Positions 11,901-25,100 of a stretch of 64,000 bases of DNA are shown piece after piece (the first letter of the stretch is position 1; every line of letters begins with the position of its first letter). The stretch spans positions 432,578,332-432,642,331 of the forward strand of contig CM054059.1 of NCBI GenBank assembly GCA_028641055.1, written 5' to 3'. The notes under the pieces were generated by a model. It was not told the origin of the DNA, did not search any database, and saw only the letters and a list, made by a program, of their open reading frames with translations. Origin of the DNA: Alopecurus myosuroides (taxonomy: Eukaryota; Streptophyta; Magnoliopsida; Poales; Poaceae). The translations under genes were made by a program, and so were the position numbers.

Positions 11901-12556
11901 CTCCCGAGCTTCCCGGATGCTACACAAGCTCGAGGAGGACCAGGAGGAAACGGCGGAGACGGTGAGGTGCTCTACGGCGCTCGGGAGCGGCCGTATCGCC
12001 GGCGGCGAGTGGCGTCCGCGACAGCTAGGGTTAGGGTTCCGGGTCATCTACTCATTGAGAGAGAGACAGAGAGAGGGAGGGGCGAGGTGAGGAGGAGGTA
12101 GAGGAGTGCGCGGTGATCTCTCCTTGCCCTTATCCCCGCGAAAGGAGTAGCAGGAGGTGGCGTGCGCCGCCCTCGTCTTCAATCCTTCTGGCGGGAGCTT
12201 GAAGAAAGAGAAAAGAAAAACGAATTTTCCGAAAACCCCCTGTAAGTTCTGGAAATTACCAGGAGGTCCTTCTGTGGTAAAAAACAGAACACGATTGAAA
12301 TTTTGAGGGCCTTGTTGTAAACAGAACATTTGGCAAAAATAATTTTTGGAAACCTCATAAACTTTCCAACAAAAACATGTTTTGTTTTTCCCAAATTGAA
12401 TTTGTTTTTAAAACAAATTTTGGGGAACCACTTTAAGTGATTTTTGGTCATTTTATTTGTTATTTTCAAATGCAAAATTGTAACCAAAGTTTTCATGCAT
12501 GTATGAGATGCGAACAACACACCAACACCCTAATGTAGCAAAACAGGGATGTTACA
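8959..12556 (-). repeat. Element 2 LTR, 3598 bp
   Basis: On the minus strand it begins TGTAACATCCC (12556) and ends TCTGACA (8959). U3 (about 12190-12556) and the stretch 11170-11460 are AT-rich; 11540-12180 is GC-rich, matching the layout of the element 1 LTR. It shares with that LTR the terminal sequence, the primer type and a short U5 block (10034-10105), but otherwise differs, so the two are related families and not copies. Open frames in the GC-rich part (11540-12101) show no domain. Its start lies in the RNase H/integrase region of element 3, which it interrupts. Confidence 0.85.
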
Positions 12557-14824
12557 TGTAAGCCAGTAGAATCCTGCTCCGAAAGCTTTTCCCATGATTG
12601 CCTTCCAGCTAGCATGATGTCCACAATCTCCTTGGTAGATGTCTCGCAGTAATTCCTTGCCTTCTTCGGGTGCTATGCATCGTTGCAGTATGCCTGAGAT
12701 GCTCTGTTTGTACAGCTCGCCGTTGAGCACCCGAAAGGATTTGTTGCGTCTGATTATCTGTCGAGCCTCGCGAGGGTCTGCTGAGAGCTGTTTGGCGGAC
12801 AAGTAGTCGAGGTATTTCTGCGTCCAGACTAGCTCGACCAGAAAAACTTGTCGCGAAATATTATGAATGAGCTCGATAATAGCAATTTGCGGGCTGACCT
12901 CTGTTTCCAATGCTGCGGGTGTTCCTGCAGTTTTCTTGACTTTGACTGATCGTTTAGTCATCCGCTCGAAATATATCCCTGGCGGTATGGCTGTGTTTGT
13001 GGAACCCATGTTCTCCAGCCTGTCTGCTTCTTCGTTGCTGGATCTCGCAATGTGCTTCAGCTCGCATCCTTTAAAACTTCCTTCGAGTAGGTTGTACATG
13101 TCACGATAGGCGACCATGTTCTCAGTGATAGCGTCGCACTCCTTCATTGTCTGTTGCATGATGAGATTGGAATCGCCGTAGATCATCAGTCGGGTGGCTC
13201 CGCACGCAACTGTCGTCTTCATCCCATGCAACAGGGCCTCATATTCTGCGTCGTTGTTTCATGCTGGATCGTCGGGTGGGAAATCCAACCGTACGACGTA
13301 CTGCAGCTTGTCTCCTCTGGGTGATATGAGGACGATCCCAGCTCCTGCTCCTTCGTTTCTCTTAGATCCGTCGAAGCACATGATCCATTTACTCGTGTAT
13401 TCCGGCGGTCCGGGTGTTTGTAGTTCTGTCCATTCGCTCAGAAACTCCACGAGTACCTGGGATTTCACGGAATTGCGCCCTGCATAGATGATGTCCCAAG
13501 CGCCCAGCTCAATGCTCCATTTTGCTATTCTTCCGGATGCCATTGGGTTAATCATGATTGTACCGAGTGATGCATCATTAACCACTGTTATGGTATGTTC
13601 CTATAAGTAGTTCTTGAGTTTTCGAGCCGTGAGAACAACTCCATATACGAGCTTCTGGTAGTGAGGATATCGTTGTTTGCACGGCGAGAGCACCTCACTG
13701 ATGTAGTAGATCGGTCTTTGAACTCCATATGCCTTGCCCTCCTCAGGTCGTTCGACCACGATGGCCGTGCTGATGACCTGGTTTGTTGCGGCTAGGTATA
13801 GATATAGTAGCTCCCTCTCTTGTGGTGTTGCAAGAATGCGCCTGCTCTACAAGGATTGTTTCAGGTCTGCGAATGCCTGCTTAGGTTCTGGTGTCCATTC
13901 GAACTTGTTCGTCTTCTTCAACATCTTGTAGAAAGGTAACGCCTGCTCGCCCAATCGTGCGATAAATCTGCTCAAGGCGGCTAGTCGCCCTGCGAGCTGT
14001 TGGACTCCGCGTAGATTGGTTGGCTCCTTCATTATCAAGATTTCTTGTATCTTCTCCGGGATGGCTTCGATTCCTCTGGCGGATACTAGGTACCCGAGAA
14101 TTTGCCCTGCTGGGACACCGAAGACGCATTTTGTCGGGTTGAGCTTAATCCTGTATGCGTTTAGAGCGTCAAATGTTTCTCTGATGTCCTCGAGGAGTGT
14201 ATCCTCTACTCGAGTCTTGATGATGATGTCGTCAATGTACACCTGTACGTTCTTGCCAATGAGCTTGGCGAGGCATTTTTGCATGCAGCGCTGATATGTT
14301 GCGCCTGCGTTCTTGAGCCCGAAGGGCATTGTCGTGTAGCAGTACACACCGTGAGGTGTGATGAATGATGTCTTCTCCTCGTCTTCCTGCTTCATCGGGA
14401 TCTGATTGTATCCTGAGTAGGCGTCCAGGAAGGAGAGGCGTTGACAGCCTGCGGTGGAGTCCACGATCTGGTCGATTTGTGGGAGGGGAAAGTTATCCTT
14501 GGGGCAGTGCTTATTCAGCGACGTGTAGTCGATGCACACTCGAAGGATGTTGGTGTTTTTCTATGGGACTAGCACCGGGTTTGCTAACCAAGTGGATATT
14601 TTGATCTCCCTGATGAATTTTGTTGCGAGCAATCTGTTTACTTCTTCTCCAAGCGCTTTCTGCTTGGGTTCTGAGAACCGTCGAGTGGTCTGCTTGATGG
14701 GCTTTGCGTCTTTGTAGACTTCGAGTGAGTGCTCGGCGAACTCCCTGGGTATTCCTGGCATATCTGAGGGCTGCCAGGAAAAAATTTCCCAGTACTCACG
14801 GAGGAGTTCGACGAGCGCGATTTC
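12557..14824 (-). pseudogene. pol: Element 3 pol (reverse transcriptase, RNase H), decayed
   Basis: Reverse transcriptase copies element RNA into DNA; RNase H removes the RNA strand. On the minus strand, RT starts near 14761 with the conserved approach to its fingers, is stopped by TAG just after VLVP (about 14561), and resumes with MCIDYTSLNKHCPKDNFPLP. The catalytic YIDD motif (VQVYIDDIIIKT) is present. The frame stops again at about 13847 (LKQSL then TAG). The Tat-type second RNase H follows with CFDGSKRNEGAGAG (about 13370) and YGDSNLIMQQ (about 13170), a stop separating its halves at about 13258. Reading ends where element 2 inserted, after GFYWLTC. Confidence 0.85.
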
Positions 14825-17223
14825 CTATGCTAGCGAGAGGGTAGTTGAAACCATCGCTGTTTTCGCAGAATCTGTCGGGTGCACCTGATGTTTTCCAGTG
14901 TCGCTGTTGGCGCTGAATTCCAACTCTGGCGCGTTTTTCTTTGTGAGGGGCATCACGGAGTGATCCGTGGTCTTTGCTATCTCCTCCAGTTCTTCTTGCA
15001 TCCCGAAAGATTTTGCGATCTCGTTGTACTCGATGTCGCACTTTTTGGACTTCTGGAAATCTCCGTCGATGGTGATTACACCATATTCCCCGGGTAGCTT
15101 GAGCTTCAGGTACGCGTAATGTGGTACTGCCATGAATCTTGCGAACGTTGTTCGACCAAGAACAGCGTGATACCGTGAGGGCCAGTCGACTACTTCAAAG
15201 TCGAGGAATTCTCTTCTGTAATTGCGTCGATTGCCCAACACGACCTCTAGGTTGATTGTTCCGAGTGGGCGGATCGCCTTTCCTGGAACTGCCCTGTGGA
15301 AGGATGTTTCTGATTTCGCGAGTCCCTCCAGGTTCCTGTTCATCCGGCGGAGCGTATCCGCGTAGATGATGTTGATGCTGCTGCCTCCGTCCATAAATAC
15401 GCGAGCCAGTTCGTAATTACCAATTTGCGCCTGGATTAGTAGGGCGGCGTGTCCTGGTTGATAGACTCGCGGTTGGTGGTCTTCCATGGAGAAGGTGATC
15501 GATTGGTCCGCCATCTTCAGGTACTCGGGTCTTGTCGGTGGGGTTTGCACAGCCATGCATAGTTGCCGCGTATTTGTCTTCTGAGCTCTGCGGGATGGGC
15601 AGACTTTTTGTATCATCCCTAACTGTCCAGCCGGGTTCGGGTACGCGTTAGCTCCGGCGTTTGGTGCGGGTGGCGCGGGTAGTGCGGCTAGCGCCATGTT
15701 CGGATTTCCTGGTGGAGGTAGGGGTTGTGGCGGCTGGAATCCTTGGTGTCCTCCTCCTGGAAGTGGCAGATAACTTTGATTAGCTGCTGATCTACTTTTC
15801 TTCGAGAAGGCCTCATGGATGTCGATGAACTTTCGGCAATCCTTGAGGAGGTGTGTTGCCTTAGTTTTGCCCGTGCGCTTATCTGTAAATAGATGTAGCG
15901 AGCAGTATGCGTCAAGGTGTTCCTCGGGAGTTTTGTCTTCAGCCTTCGGTTTCCATTTGCGACTTCCACGGCGTCCACTATCGCGGTTTCGCGTGAATTC
16001 TGCCGCTACCATCTCTTCCCGATCGTCGTGATTGTAGTATTTCCTCCTTTTCTTTCGACCATGGCGGTCGTCCGCGGGTGCGAGCGATGATGTCCTCTCG
16101 TTGCGCACCGAGTCTTCTCCATTAGCCCACATGTCGGCTATGATCATCAGCTCCCCAATAGTCTTGGGTGCGGCTCGTCCCAGCTCTTCCCTGAAAGCAG
16201 TTCGTCGGGCGCCTTTTGTGAAGGCCTCAACCGCTACTTCCTTCGAGATGTTTCCTGCGGTGTTCCTGAGCGTGGTCCATCGCTGGATGTACTCGCAAGT
16301 GGACACGCCGCTCTTCTGTTTGCAGGCCCGCAGTTCTTCAATGGTTGCTGGTCTCTTGTATGTGGCCTGGAAGTTCTTGCAGAAGTCGAAGTGCAGATCG
16401 TCCCATGATGCGTAGCAGGATTTCGGCATAGCTTCCAGCCAGCTACGTGCTGCTCCAACCAAGTGTAGGTTGAGGTACTGCATAGCCGTGTTCTTGTTCC
16501 CATGTTGGCATTTTACTGCTGTGAGGTAGTCGTTTAACCACGACGAAGGTTCGAGTGAACCATCGTATTTTGTTACTTCTGTGCTGAGCTTGAATCTCCT
16601 GGGTAGAGGCGCTTCGCGGATGCTGCGGATGAAACACAATGCGCCGCAGGTCTCGTCATCCGAAGAACCGGACGAGGAGCGCGCGCGGTTCCTTGCTGCT
16701 CTCGCCTTGTCCACCCTATTTTGCGCGATATCTGACCGCGCGTTGTATCCTGGTTGATCGCGATCAGTTTCCTTCCTTGGCTCCTTGCTGCGTTTTCGCG
16801 AGTGGCTGATGTGATGTCGCGAGCTTTTATTTCTCGGGCTACCTTCGCTGCTGCTTCGACTATCATCGCGTCGCCGAGCTTCTTTTCCTCGACCGCAGCG
16901 AGGTCATTTGTCTCTTCTAGGAGAAGCGCTCCTATGCTTGCGTGATGCCTCTTTCGCCTTTTCCTTCTCCTTCTCCTGCTGTTCGGCAGCCTTCCTGCGG
17001 TCATAGGAGGCAAGCCTTGCGGCTGCCATGCCTAATCCCTTGCACACTTGCTTGAATTGTTCCGCTCGAGGGTCATTTTCCCCTGCTGATTCATTTGCAT
17101 GTAGGTCGCTGCGGCTAGGACCACGGCAGCAGGATTCTGTGGGATGATGTTTCCTTCCTCGTCAACCCGCATAAGGGAAGGTCCGAGTGATCTGCAGATC
17201 CCGCCTAAAGACTCGGCATCCAT
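14825..17223 (-). pseudogene. gag-pro: Element 3 gag-protease, mostly open
   Basis: The main open part, 14825-16714 (629 codons), holds a gag core (LEPSSWLNDYLTAVKCQHGN, then WLEAMPKSCYASWDD and LRACKQKSGVSTCEYIQRW) and near residue 440 an aspartic protease active site, MDGGSSINII. A second retropepsin-like stretch (YHAVLGRTTFARFMAVPHYA) follows. Upstream, 16715-17223 continues the Arg/Lys-rich N-terminus but is broken by stop and frame changes: the likely start, MDAESLGGICRSLGPSLMR, is at 17223. No CCHC knuckle is evident. Frame breaks make this a pseudogene as a unit. Confidence 0.8.
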
Positions 17224-17259
17224 GGTCGCAGTTCTTGATGCGTGCCCCTTCCTTGCGGG

Positions 17260-17895
17260 TCAGTTTCCGACGGAAGGTGTTAGGGACAGCTCGGCTCGGC
17301 GCTGACTTGATTCATCCGCCAATCTTCTCCGTCGGTCTAGATCTATCCGAGCTTCTTTAATCACGGTGGCCGCTCTTACTATGTGATAGTGGTAGGCGAC
17401 CATGTCTTCGTGTGGGGCAGTGGCCACAGGTGGCTTGCTCGTTCGGATGGCCTCTTTTGCTCGATCCCAAGCTTCACGTGAGACTCCGATTGCGGCGCGT
17501 TCTTCCGCGTTGTTTTCTCTTTCTAGGGGTTGTTCCGATCCTGCCATGCAGACCTGAGCCAGTTGTGGCTCGTGAGTCCTAGGCGTAGCTTGGAAAGCTT
17601 TCTGGACTTGAGAGGGTTCCTCTATCGAGAGGGTATGGTAGTTGCTGGTGTTGAAGCGGATGAACTCACCGCTTTTCTCCAGATAAGGGTGCGAGTCGAC
17701 GGCTCCTGACTCAGATCCTGATTCTTCAGGGAAGTGGAGGATTCCGTCCTTGTTGGTGTAGAACTTCAAGCTCCCGAACGTCAAGGTGACGCTCTTCTCC
17801 AGATTGCTGAATACCGGGCGTGATTCCGGCGAGTGAGGGTGACCACGACAGATCTGATCCGAATAGGGTTGGTCGGAGTTGAAGGTTTCCAACAC
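17260..17895 (-). CDS. Element 3 upstream ORF, 211 codons, unknown function
   Basis: A sense-strand frame between the primer site and gag. It is acidic to neutral with Glu- and Ser-rich stretches and an Arg-rich end. No known domain is recognised. It may be an N-terminal extension of gag separated by mutation or an independent small ORF of the family. The 37-bp gap to the MDAESLGG start at 17223 leaves both readings possible. Confidence 0.4.
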   Translation of the reverse strand: MLETFNSDQPYSDQICRGHPHSPESRPVFSNLEKSVTLTFGSLKFYTNKDGILHFPEESGSESGAVDSHPYLEKSGEFIRFNTSNYHTLSIEEPSQVQKAFQATPRTHEPQLAQVCMAGSEQPLERENNAEERAAIGVSREAWDRAKEAIRTSKPPVATAPHEDMVAYHYHIVRAATVIKEARIDLDRRRRLADESSQRRAELSLTPSVGN

Positions 17896-17944
17896 GAGTT
17901 GGATGATGAAGCCAAAGATGCCGGATATCCAGCGCCCGCCGCTC

Positions 17945-17959
17945 CCACAGACGGTGCCA
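17945..17959 (-). other. Element 3 primer-binding site
   Basis: TGGCACCGTCTGTGG on the minus strand lies two to three bases inside the LTR end. This non-Met primer type is usual for Tat-type gypsy elements. The tRNA species is not assigned. Confidence 0.6.
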
Positions 17960-17961
17960 AT

Positions 17962-18457
17962 TGTCGAATCTGTGATTCAACAAATCCCTCAGGTCAACCC
18001 ATAGGGTTTCGAATAGGAGAACCCATGAGCGCTGGTGACAATCGTCGGCTAGACAGGGGGCACGATTTACCCAGGTTCGGGGCCCTCGTAGAGGTAAAAA
18101 CCCTTACTCCTGCCTCTGTCGATCTGTATTATCGAATAGATCGGTTACGATGGTGGTTGCTCAAGTCGAGAGTATGATCTCAAGCTGAAGGCTTTGGTGG
18201 TGCGGTATTGCTTGTTCCTCTCCCGGTGGTTCTCCTGGCCTTATATAGGTGGCCAGGTCCCAAACCCTACTCGGAGAGGATTCGAACTCTAACCCTATGT
18301 CGGTTACAAGTTTCCTATCTTAGCCCGCAAGGTATTGCGGGTGGGCTTCAAGTGGGCCTTCCAGAATACTCCAAGGGCTTCCCTTCTTGGGCTTTAGCCT
18401 TGGGCCTAAGACGGGGTATCCTTACTCGCAGGGTCCAAGGTCCATCCCTTTGTCACA
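17962..18457 (-). repeat. Element 3 LTR, 496 bp
   Basis: Begins TGTGACAAAGGG at 18457 and ends ATTCGACA at 17962 on the minus strand. A TATA-like CTATATAA lies at 18241-18248. Immediately outside, at 18458, satellite sequence resumes in mid-monomer, so the insertion point is inside the array. Confidence 0.85.
18241..18248 (-). promoter_or_regulatory. TATA box of element 3 LTR
   Basis: CTATATAA on the minus strand, about 210 bp from the LTR start, a usual spacing for a short gypsy LTR. Confidence 0.65.
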
Positions 18458-19775
18458 TGGTCTACGCAAAAATTTGGCATCTTTCGGAGTACGTCTGCTA
18501 TATTTAAACAATTTAATGCATTTGTAGACATTTAACGGATACAATTCAAATTTAAACTGCAAGTGCTTGAAAAGGTAAAAAACATTGGATTAAAAAATCA
18601 TATTTGTGTTTTTGGTTTTATAATTAAGCATTATACAAGAAAAATAAAACAATACCAAACATGAGAGGGCAAAGACTCGACCCCGGACAAGGAGTTTTTC
18701 TGTTTTAATTCCCAAAATTAATTAAAAAAACTCTGAAATTTTGCACGGTGACATCCTATGATCCGCGCAGGGCGTGGTAAAAATTTGAGCAGGTTTCATT
18801 AAAGTTATGACATACATTGTTAAGAAATCCAACCATCTCGTAGGAAGCAACATGGTTTAGAGAGAGAACACGTCTAGTTTGCGACCGACTCTTTATCCGT
18901 TGGTATTGAATTTTTTGTACCCTCAAGAAAAACAATTACACGATCTACGTAAAAATTTGGCATCTTTCGGAGTACGTCTGCTATATTTAAACAATTTAGT
19001 GCATTTTGTAGACATTTAACGGATATAATTCAAATTTAAACTGCAAGTGCTTGAAAAGGTCAAAAACATTGGATTAAAAGATCATATTTGTGTTTTTGGT
19101 TTTATATTTAAGCATTATACAAGAAAAATAAAACAATACCAAACATGAGAGTGCCAAGACTCGACCCCGAAAAAGGAGTTTTTCGGTGTTTTATTTCCAA
19201 AAATTAAATAAAAAAAATCCGAAATTTTGCACGGTGTCATCCTATGATTCGCGCAGGGCGTGGAAAAATTTGAGCAGGTTTCATTAAAGTTATGACATAC
19301 ATTGCTGAGAAATCCAACCATCTCGTTGGAAGAAACGTGGTCTCGAGAGAGAACATGTCTAGTTTGCGGCCGACTCTTTATCGGTTGGTATTGAATTTTT
19401 TCTACCCTCAAGAAAAACCATTACATGATCTACGTACAAATTTGGCATCTTTCGGAGTACGTCTGCTATATTTAAACAATTTAGTGCATTTGTAGATATT
19501 TAACGGATACAATTCAAATTTAAACTGCAAGTGCTTGAAAAGGTCGAAAAAATTGGATTAAAAAAATCATATTTGTGTTTTTGGTTTTATATTTAAGCAT
19601 TATACAAGAAAAATAAAACAATACCAAACATGAGAGGGCCAAGACTCGACCCCGAAAAAGGAGTTTTAAGGTGTTTTAATTCCAAAAATTAATTAAAAAA
19701 ATCTGAAATTTTGCACGGTGTCATCCTATGATTCGCGCAGGGCGTGGAAAAATTTGAGCAGGTTTCATTAAAGTT

Positions 19776-22199
19776 ATGACATACATTGCTAAGAAATCCA
19801 ACCATCTCGTAGGAAGAAACGTGGTCTCGAGAGAGAAAATGTCTAGTTTGCGGCCGACTCTTTATCGGTTGGTATTGAATTTTTTCTACCCTCAAGAAAA
19901 ACCATTACATGATCTACGTACAAATTTGGCATCTTTCGAAGTACGTCTGCTATATTTAAACAATTTAGTGCATTTGGAGACATTTGACGGATACAATTCA
20001 AATTTAGACTGCAAGTGCTTGAAAAGGTCAAAACATTGGATTAAAAAATAATATTTGTGTTTTTGGTTTTATATTTAAGCATTATACAAGAAAAATAAAA
20101 CAATACCAAACATGAGAGGGCCAAGACTCGAACCCGAAAAAGGAGTTCTTCGGTGTTTTAATTCCAAAAATTAACTAAAAATACTCTGAAATTTTGCACG
20201 GTGTCATCCTATGATCCGCGTAGGGCGTGGTAAAAATTTGAGCAGGTTTCATTAAAGTCATGACATATATTGTTAAGAAATCCAACCATCTCGTAGGAAG
20301 AAACGTGGTCTCGAGAGAGAACATGTCTAGTTTGCGGCCGACTCTTTATCGGTTGGTATTGAATTTTTTCTACCCTCAAGAAAAACCATTACATGATCTA
20401 CGTACAAATTTGGCATCTTTCGGAGTACGTCTGCTATATTTAAACAATTTAGTGCATTTGTAGATATTTAACGGATACAATTCAAATTTAAACTGCAAGT
20501 GCTTGAAAAGGTCGAAAACATTGGATTAAAAAAATCATATTTGTGTTTTTGGTTTTATATTTAAGCATTATACAAGAAAAATAAAACAATACCAAACATG
20601 AGAGGGCCAAGACTCGACCCCGAAAAAGGAGTTTTTCGGTGTTTTAATTCCAAAAATTAATTAAAAATAACTCTGAAATTTTGCACGGTGTCATCCTATG
20701 ATTCGCGCAGGGCGTGGAAAAATTTGAGCAGGTTTCATTAAAGTTATGACATACATTGCTAAGAAATCCAACCATCTCGTAGGAAGAAACATGGTCTCGA
20801 GAGAGAACATGTCTAGTTTGCGGCCGACTCTTTATCGGTTGGTATTGAATTTTTTCTACCCTCAAGAAAAACCATTACATGATCTACGTACAAATTTGGC
20901 ATCTTTCGAAGTACGTCTGCTATATTTAAACAATTTAGTGCATTTGGAGACATTTAACGGATACAATTCAAATTTAGACTGCAAGTGCTTGAAAAGGTCA
21001 AAACATTGGATTAAAAAATAATATTTGTGTTTTTGGTTTTATATTTAAGCATTATACAAGAAAAATAAAACAATACCAAACATGAGAGGGCCAAGACTCG
21101 AACCCGAAAAAGGAGTTCTTCGGTGTTTTAATTCCAAAAATTAACTAAAAATACTCTGAAATTTTGCACGGTGTCATCCTATGATCCGCGTAGGGCGTGG
21201 TAAAAATTTGAGCAGGTTTCATTAAAGTCATGACATATATTGTTAAGAAATCCAACCATCTCGTAGGAAGAAACGTGGTCTCGAGAGAGAACATGTCTAG
21301 TTTGCAGCCGACTCTTTATCCGTTGGTATTGAATTTTTTCTACGCTCAAGAAAAACCATTACATGATCTACGTAAAAATTTGGCATCTTTCGGAGTACGT
21401 CTACTATATTTAAACAATTTAGTGCATTTGTAGATATTTAACGGATACAATTCAAACTTAAACTGCAAGTGCTTGAAAAGGTCGACAAGATTGGATTAAA
21501 AAATCATATTTGTGTTTTTGGTTTTATATTTAAGCATTATACAAGAAAAATAAAACAATACCAAACATGAGAGGGCCAAGACTCGACCCCGAAAAAGGAG
21601 TTTTTCGGTGTTTTAATTCCAAAAATTAAGTAAAAATAACTCTGAAATTTTGCACGGTGTCATCCTATGATCCGCGCAGGGCATGGTAAAAATTTGAGCA
21701 GGTTTCATTAAAGTCATGACATACATTGTTAAGAAATCCAACCATCTCGTAGGAAGAAACGTGATCTCGAGAGAGAATATGTCTAGTTTGCGGCCGACTC
21801 TTTATCCATTGGTATTGAATTTTTTCTACGCTCAAGAAAAACCATTACATGATCTACGTAAAAATTTGGCATCTTTCAGAGTACGTCTGCTATATTTAAA
21901 AAATTTAGTGCATTTGTAGATATTTAACGGATACAATTCAAATTTAAACTGCAAGTGCTTGAAAAGGTCGAAAACATTGGATTAAAAAAATCATATTTGG
22001 CTTTTTGGTTTTATATTTAAGCATTATACAAGAAAAATAAAACAATATCAAACATGAGAGGGCCAAGACTCGACCACGAAAAAGGAGTTTTTCAGTGTTT
22101 TAATTCCAAAAATTAATTTAAAAAATCTGAAATTTTGCACGGTGTCATCCTATGATTCGCGCAGGGTGTGGAAAAATTTGAGCAGGTTTCATTAAAGTT
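19776..22199 (+). repeat. Dimeric higher-order repeat, 970-bp period
   Basis: Starts at 19776, 20746 and 21716, and at 20260 and 21230, are each separated by 970 bp. The 19776 and 20746 units share private variants: GCATTTGGAGAC, GTCAAAACATTGG and AAAAAATAATATTTG. The next units share TAAAGTCATGACATATATTG. The pair was therefore amplified as a dimer. Confidence 0.75.
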
Positions 22200-25100
22200 A
22201 TGACATACATTGCTAAGAAATCCAACCATCTCGTAGGAAGAAACGTGGTCTCGAGAGAGAACATGTCTAGTTTGCGGCCGACTCTTTATCGGTTGGTATT
22301 GAATTTTTTCTACCCTCAAGAAAAACCATTACATGATCTACGTACAAATTTGGCATCTTTCGAAGTACGTCTGCTATATTTAAACAATTTAGTGCATTTG
22401 TAGACATTTAACGGATACAATACAAATTTAGACTGCAAGTGCTTGAAAAGGTCGAAAACATTGGATTAAAAAATCATATTTGTGTTTTTGGTTTTATATT
22501 TAAGCATTATACAAGAAAAATAAAACAATACCGAACATGAGAGGGCCAAGACTCGAACCCAAAAAAGGAGTTCTTCGGTGTTTTAATTCCAAAAATTAAT
22601 TAAAAATACTCTGAAATTTTGCACGGTGTCATCCTATGATCCGCGTAGGGTGTGGTAAAAATTTGAGCAGGTTTCATTAAAGTCATGACATACATTGTTA
22701 AGAAATCCAGAAACGTGGTCTCGAGAGAGAACATGTCTAGTTTGCAGCCGACTCTTTATCCGTTGGTATTGAATTTTTTCTACGCTCAAGAAAAACCATT
22801 ACATGATCTACGTAAAAATTTGGCATCTTTCGGAGTACGTCTGCTATATTTAAACAATTTAGTGCATTTGTAGACATTTAACGGATACAATTCAAACTTA
22901 AACTGCAAGTGCTTGAAAAAGTCGAAAACATTGGATTAAAAAAATCATATTTGTGTTTTTGGTTTTTATATTTAAGCATTATACAAGAAAAATAAAACAA
23001 TACCAAACATGAGACGGCCAAGACTTGACCCCAAAAAAGGAGTTTTTCGGTGTTTTAATTCCAAAAATTAATTAAAAAAAAACTCTGAAATTTTGCATGG
23101 TGTCATCCTATGATCCGCGCAGGGCGTGGTCAAAATTTGAGCAGGTTTCATTAAAGTTATGACATACATTGTTAAGAAATCCAACCATCTCGTAGGAAGA
23201 AACGTGGTCTCGAGAGAGAACATGTCTAGTTTGCGGCCGACTCTTTATCCGTTGGTATTGAATTTTTTCTACCCTCAAGAAAAATCATTACATGATCTAC
23301 GTAAAAATTTGGCATCTTTCGGAATACGTCTGCTATATTTAAACAATTTAGTGCATTTGTAGACATTTAACGGATACAATTCAAATTTAGACTTCAAGTG
23401 CTTGAAAAGGTCGAAAACATTGGATTAAAAAATCATATTTGTGTTTTTGGTTGTATATGTAAGCATTATACAAGAAAAATAAAACAATACCAAACATGAG
23501 AGGGCCAAGACCCGAACCCGAAAAAGGAGTTTTTCGGTGTTTTAATTCCAAAAATTAATTAAAAAAAACTCTGAAATTTTGCACGGTGTCATCATATGAT
23601 CCACGCAGGGCGTGGTAAAAATTTGAGCAGATTTCATTAAAGTCATGACATACATTGTTAAGAAATCCAACCATCTCGTAGGAAGAAACGTGGTCTCGAG
23701 AGAGAATATGTCTAGTTTGCGGCCGACTCTTTATCCGTTGGTATTGAATTTTTTTCTACGCTCAAGAAAAACCATTACAAGATCTACGTAAAAATTTGGC
23801 ATCTTTCGGAGTACGTCTGCTATATTTAAAAAATTTAGTGCATTTGTAGATATTTAACGGATACAATTCAAATTTAAACTGCAAGTGCTTGAAAAGGTCG
23901 AAAACATTGGATTAAAAAAATCATATTTGGCTTTTCGGTTTTATATTTAAGCATTATACAAGAAAAATAAAACAATATCAAACATGAGAGGGCCAAGACT
24001 CGACCCCGAAAAAGGAGTTTTTCGGTGTTTTAATTCCAAAAATTAATTTAAAAAATCTGAAATTTTGCACGGTGTCATCCTATGATTCGCGCAGGGTGTG
24101 GAAAAATTTGAGCAGGTTTCATTAAAGTTATGACATACATTGCTAAGAAATCCAACCATCTCGTAGGAAGAAACGTGGTCTCGAGAGAGAACATGTCTAG
24201 TTTGCGGCTGACTCTTTATCGGTTGGTATTGAATTTTTTCTACCCTCAAGAAAAACCATTACATGATCTACGTACAAATTTGGCATCTTTCGAAGTACGT
24301 CTGCTATATTTAAACAATTTAGTGCATTTGTATAACGGATACAATACAAATTTAGACTGCAAGTGCTTGAAAAGGTCGAAAACATTGGATTAAAAAATCA
24401 TATTTGTGTTTTTGGTTTTATATTTAAGCATTATACAAGAAAAATAAAACAATACCGAACATGAGAGGGCCAAGACTCGAACCCGAAAAAGGAGTTCTTC
24501 GGTGTTTTAATTCCAAAAATTAATTAAAAATACTCTGAAATTTTGCACGGTGTCATCCTATGATCCGCGTAGGGCGTGGTAAAAATTTGAGCAGGTTTCA
24601 TTAAAGTCATGACATACATTGTTAAGAAATCCAGAAACGTGGTCTCGAGAGAGAACATGTCTAGTTTGCAGCCGACTCTATATCCGTTGGTATTGAATTT
24701 TTTCTACGCTCAAGAAAAACCATTACATGATCTACGTAAAAATTTGGCATCTTTCGGAGTACGTCTGCTATATTTAAAAAATTTAGTGCATTTGTAGACA
24801 TTTAACAGATACAATTCAAACTTAAACTGCAAGTGCTTGAAAAAGTCGAAAACATTGGATTAAAAAAATCATATTTGTGTTTTTGGTTTTTATATTTAAG
24901 CATTATACAAGAAAAATAAAACAATACCAAACATGAGACGGCCAAGACTTGACCCCAAAAAAGGAGTTTTTCGGTGTTTTAATTCCAAAAATTAATTAAA
25001 AAAAACTCTGAAATTTTGCACGGTGTCATCATATGATCCACGCAGGGCGTGGTAAAAATTTGAGCAGATTTCATTAAAGTCATGACATACATTGTTAAGA

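Larger units (their letters stand above)
12557..18457 (-). mobile_element. Element 3: Tat/Retand-type Ty3/gypsy retrotransposon, cut by element 2
   Basis: Minus-strand element inserted in the satellite array. From right to left it has an LTR (17962-18457), a primer site just inside, an upstream ORF (17260-17895), gag-pro (14825-17223) and reverse transcriptase plus RNase H (12557-14824), then the break where element 2 entered. Multiple stops and frameshifts show it is older than elements 1 and 2. The rest of pol and the second LTR are outside the window. The gag and RNase H resemble those of element 4 in plan but not closely in sequence. Confidence 0.85.

Noticed and set aside
12025..12040. 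TTAGGG-like telomere repeats (also CCCTAAACC near 50235)
   Set aside because: Only about two imperfect units, inside an LTR and near a CACTA end. Plant telomere repeats are TTTAGGG in long arrays.
11540..12101. Open frames of 90-124 codons on both strands in the element 2 LTR
   Set aside because: Same compositional effect in a GC-rich LTR block; no domain and no promoter in a suitable place.
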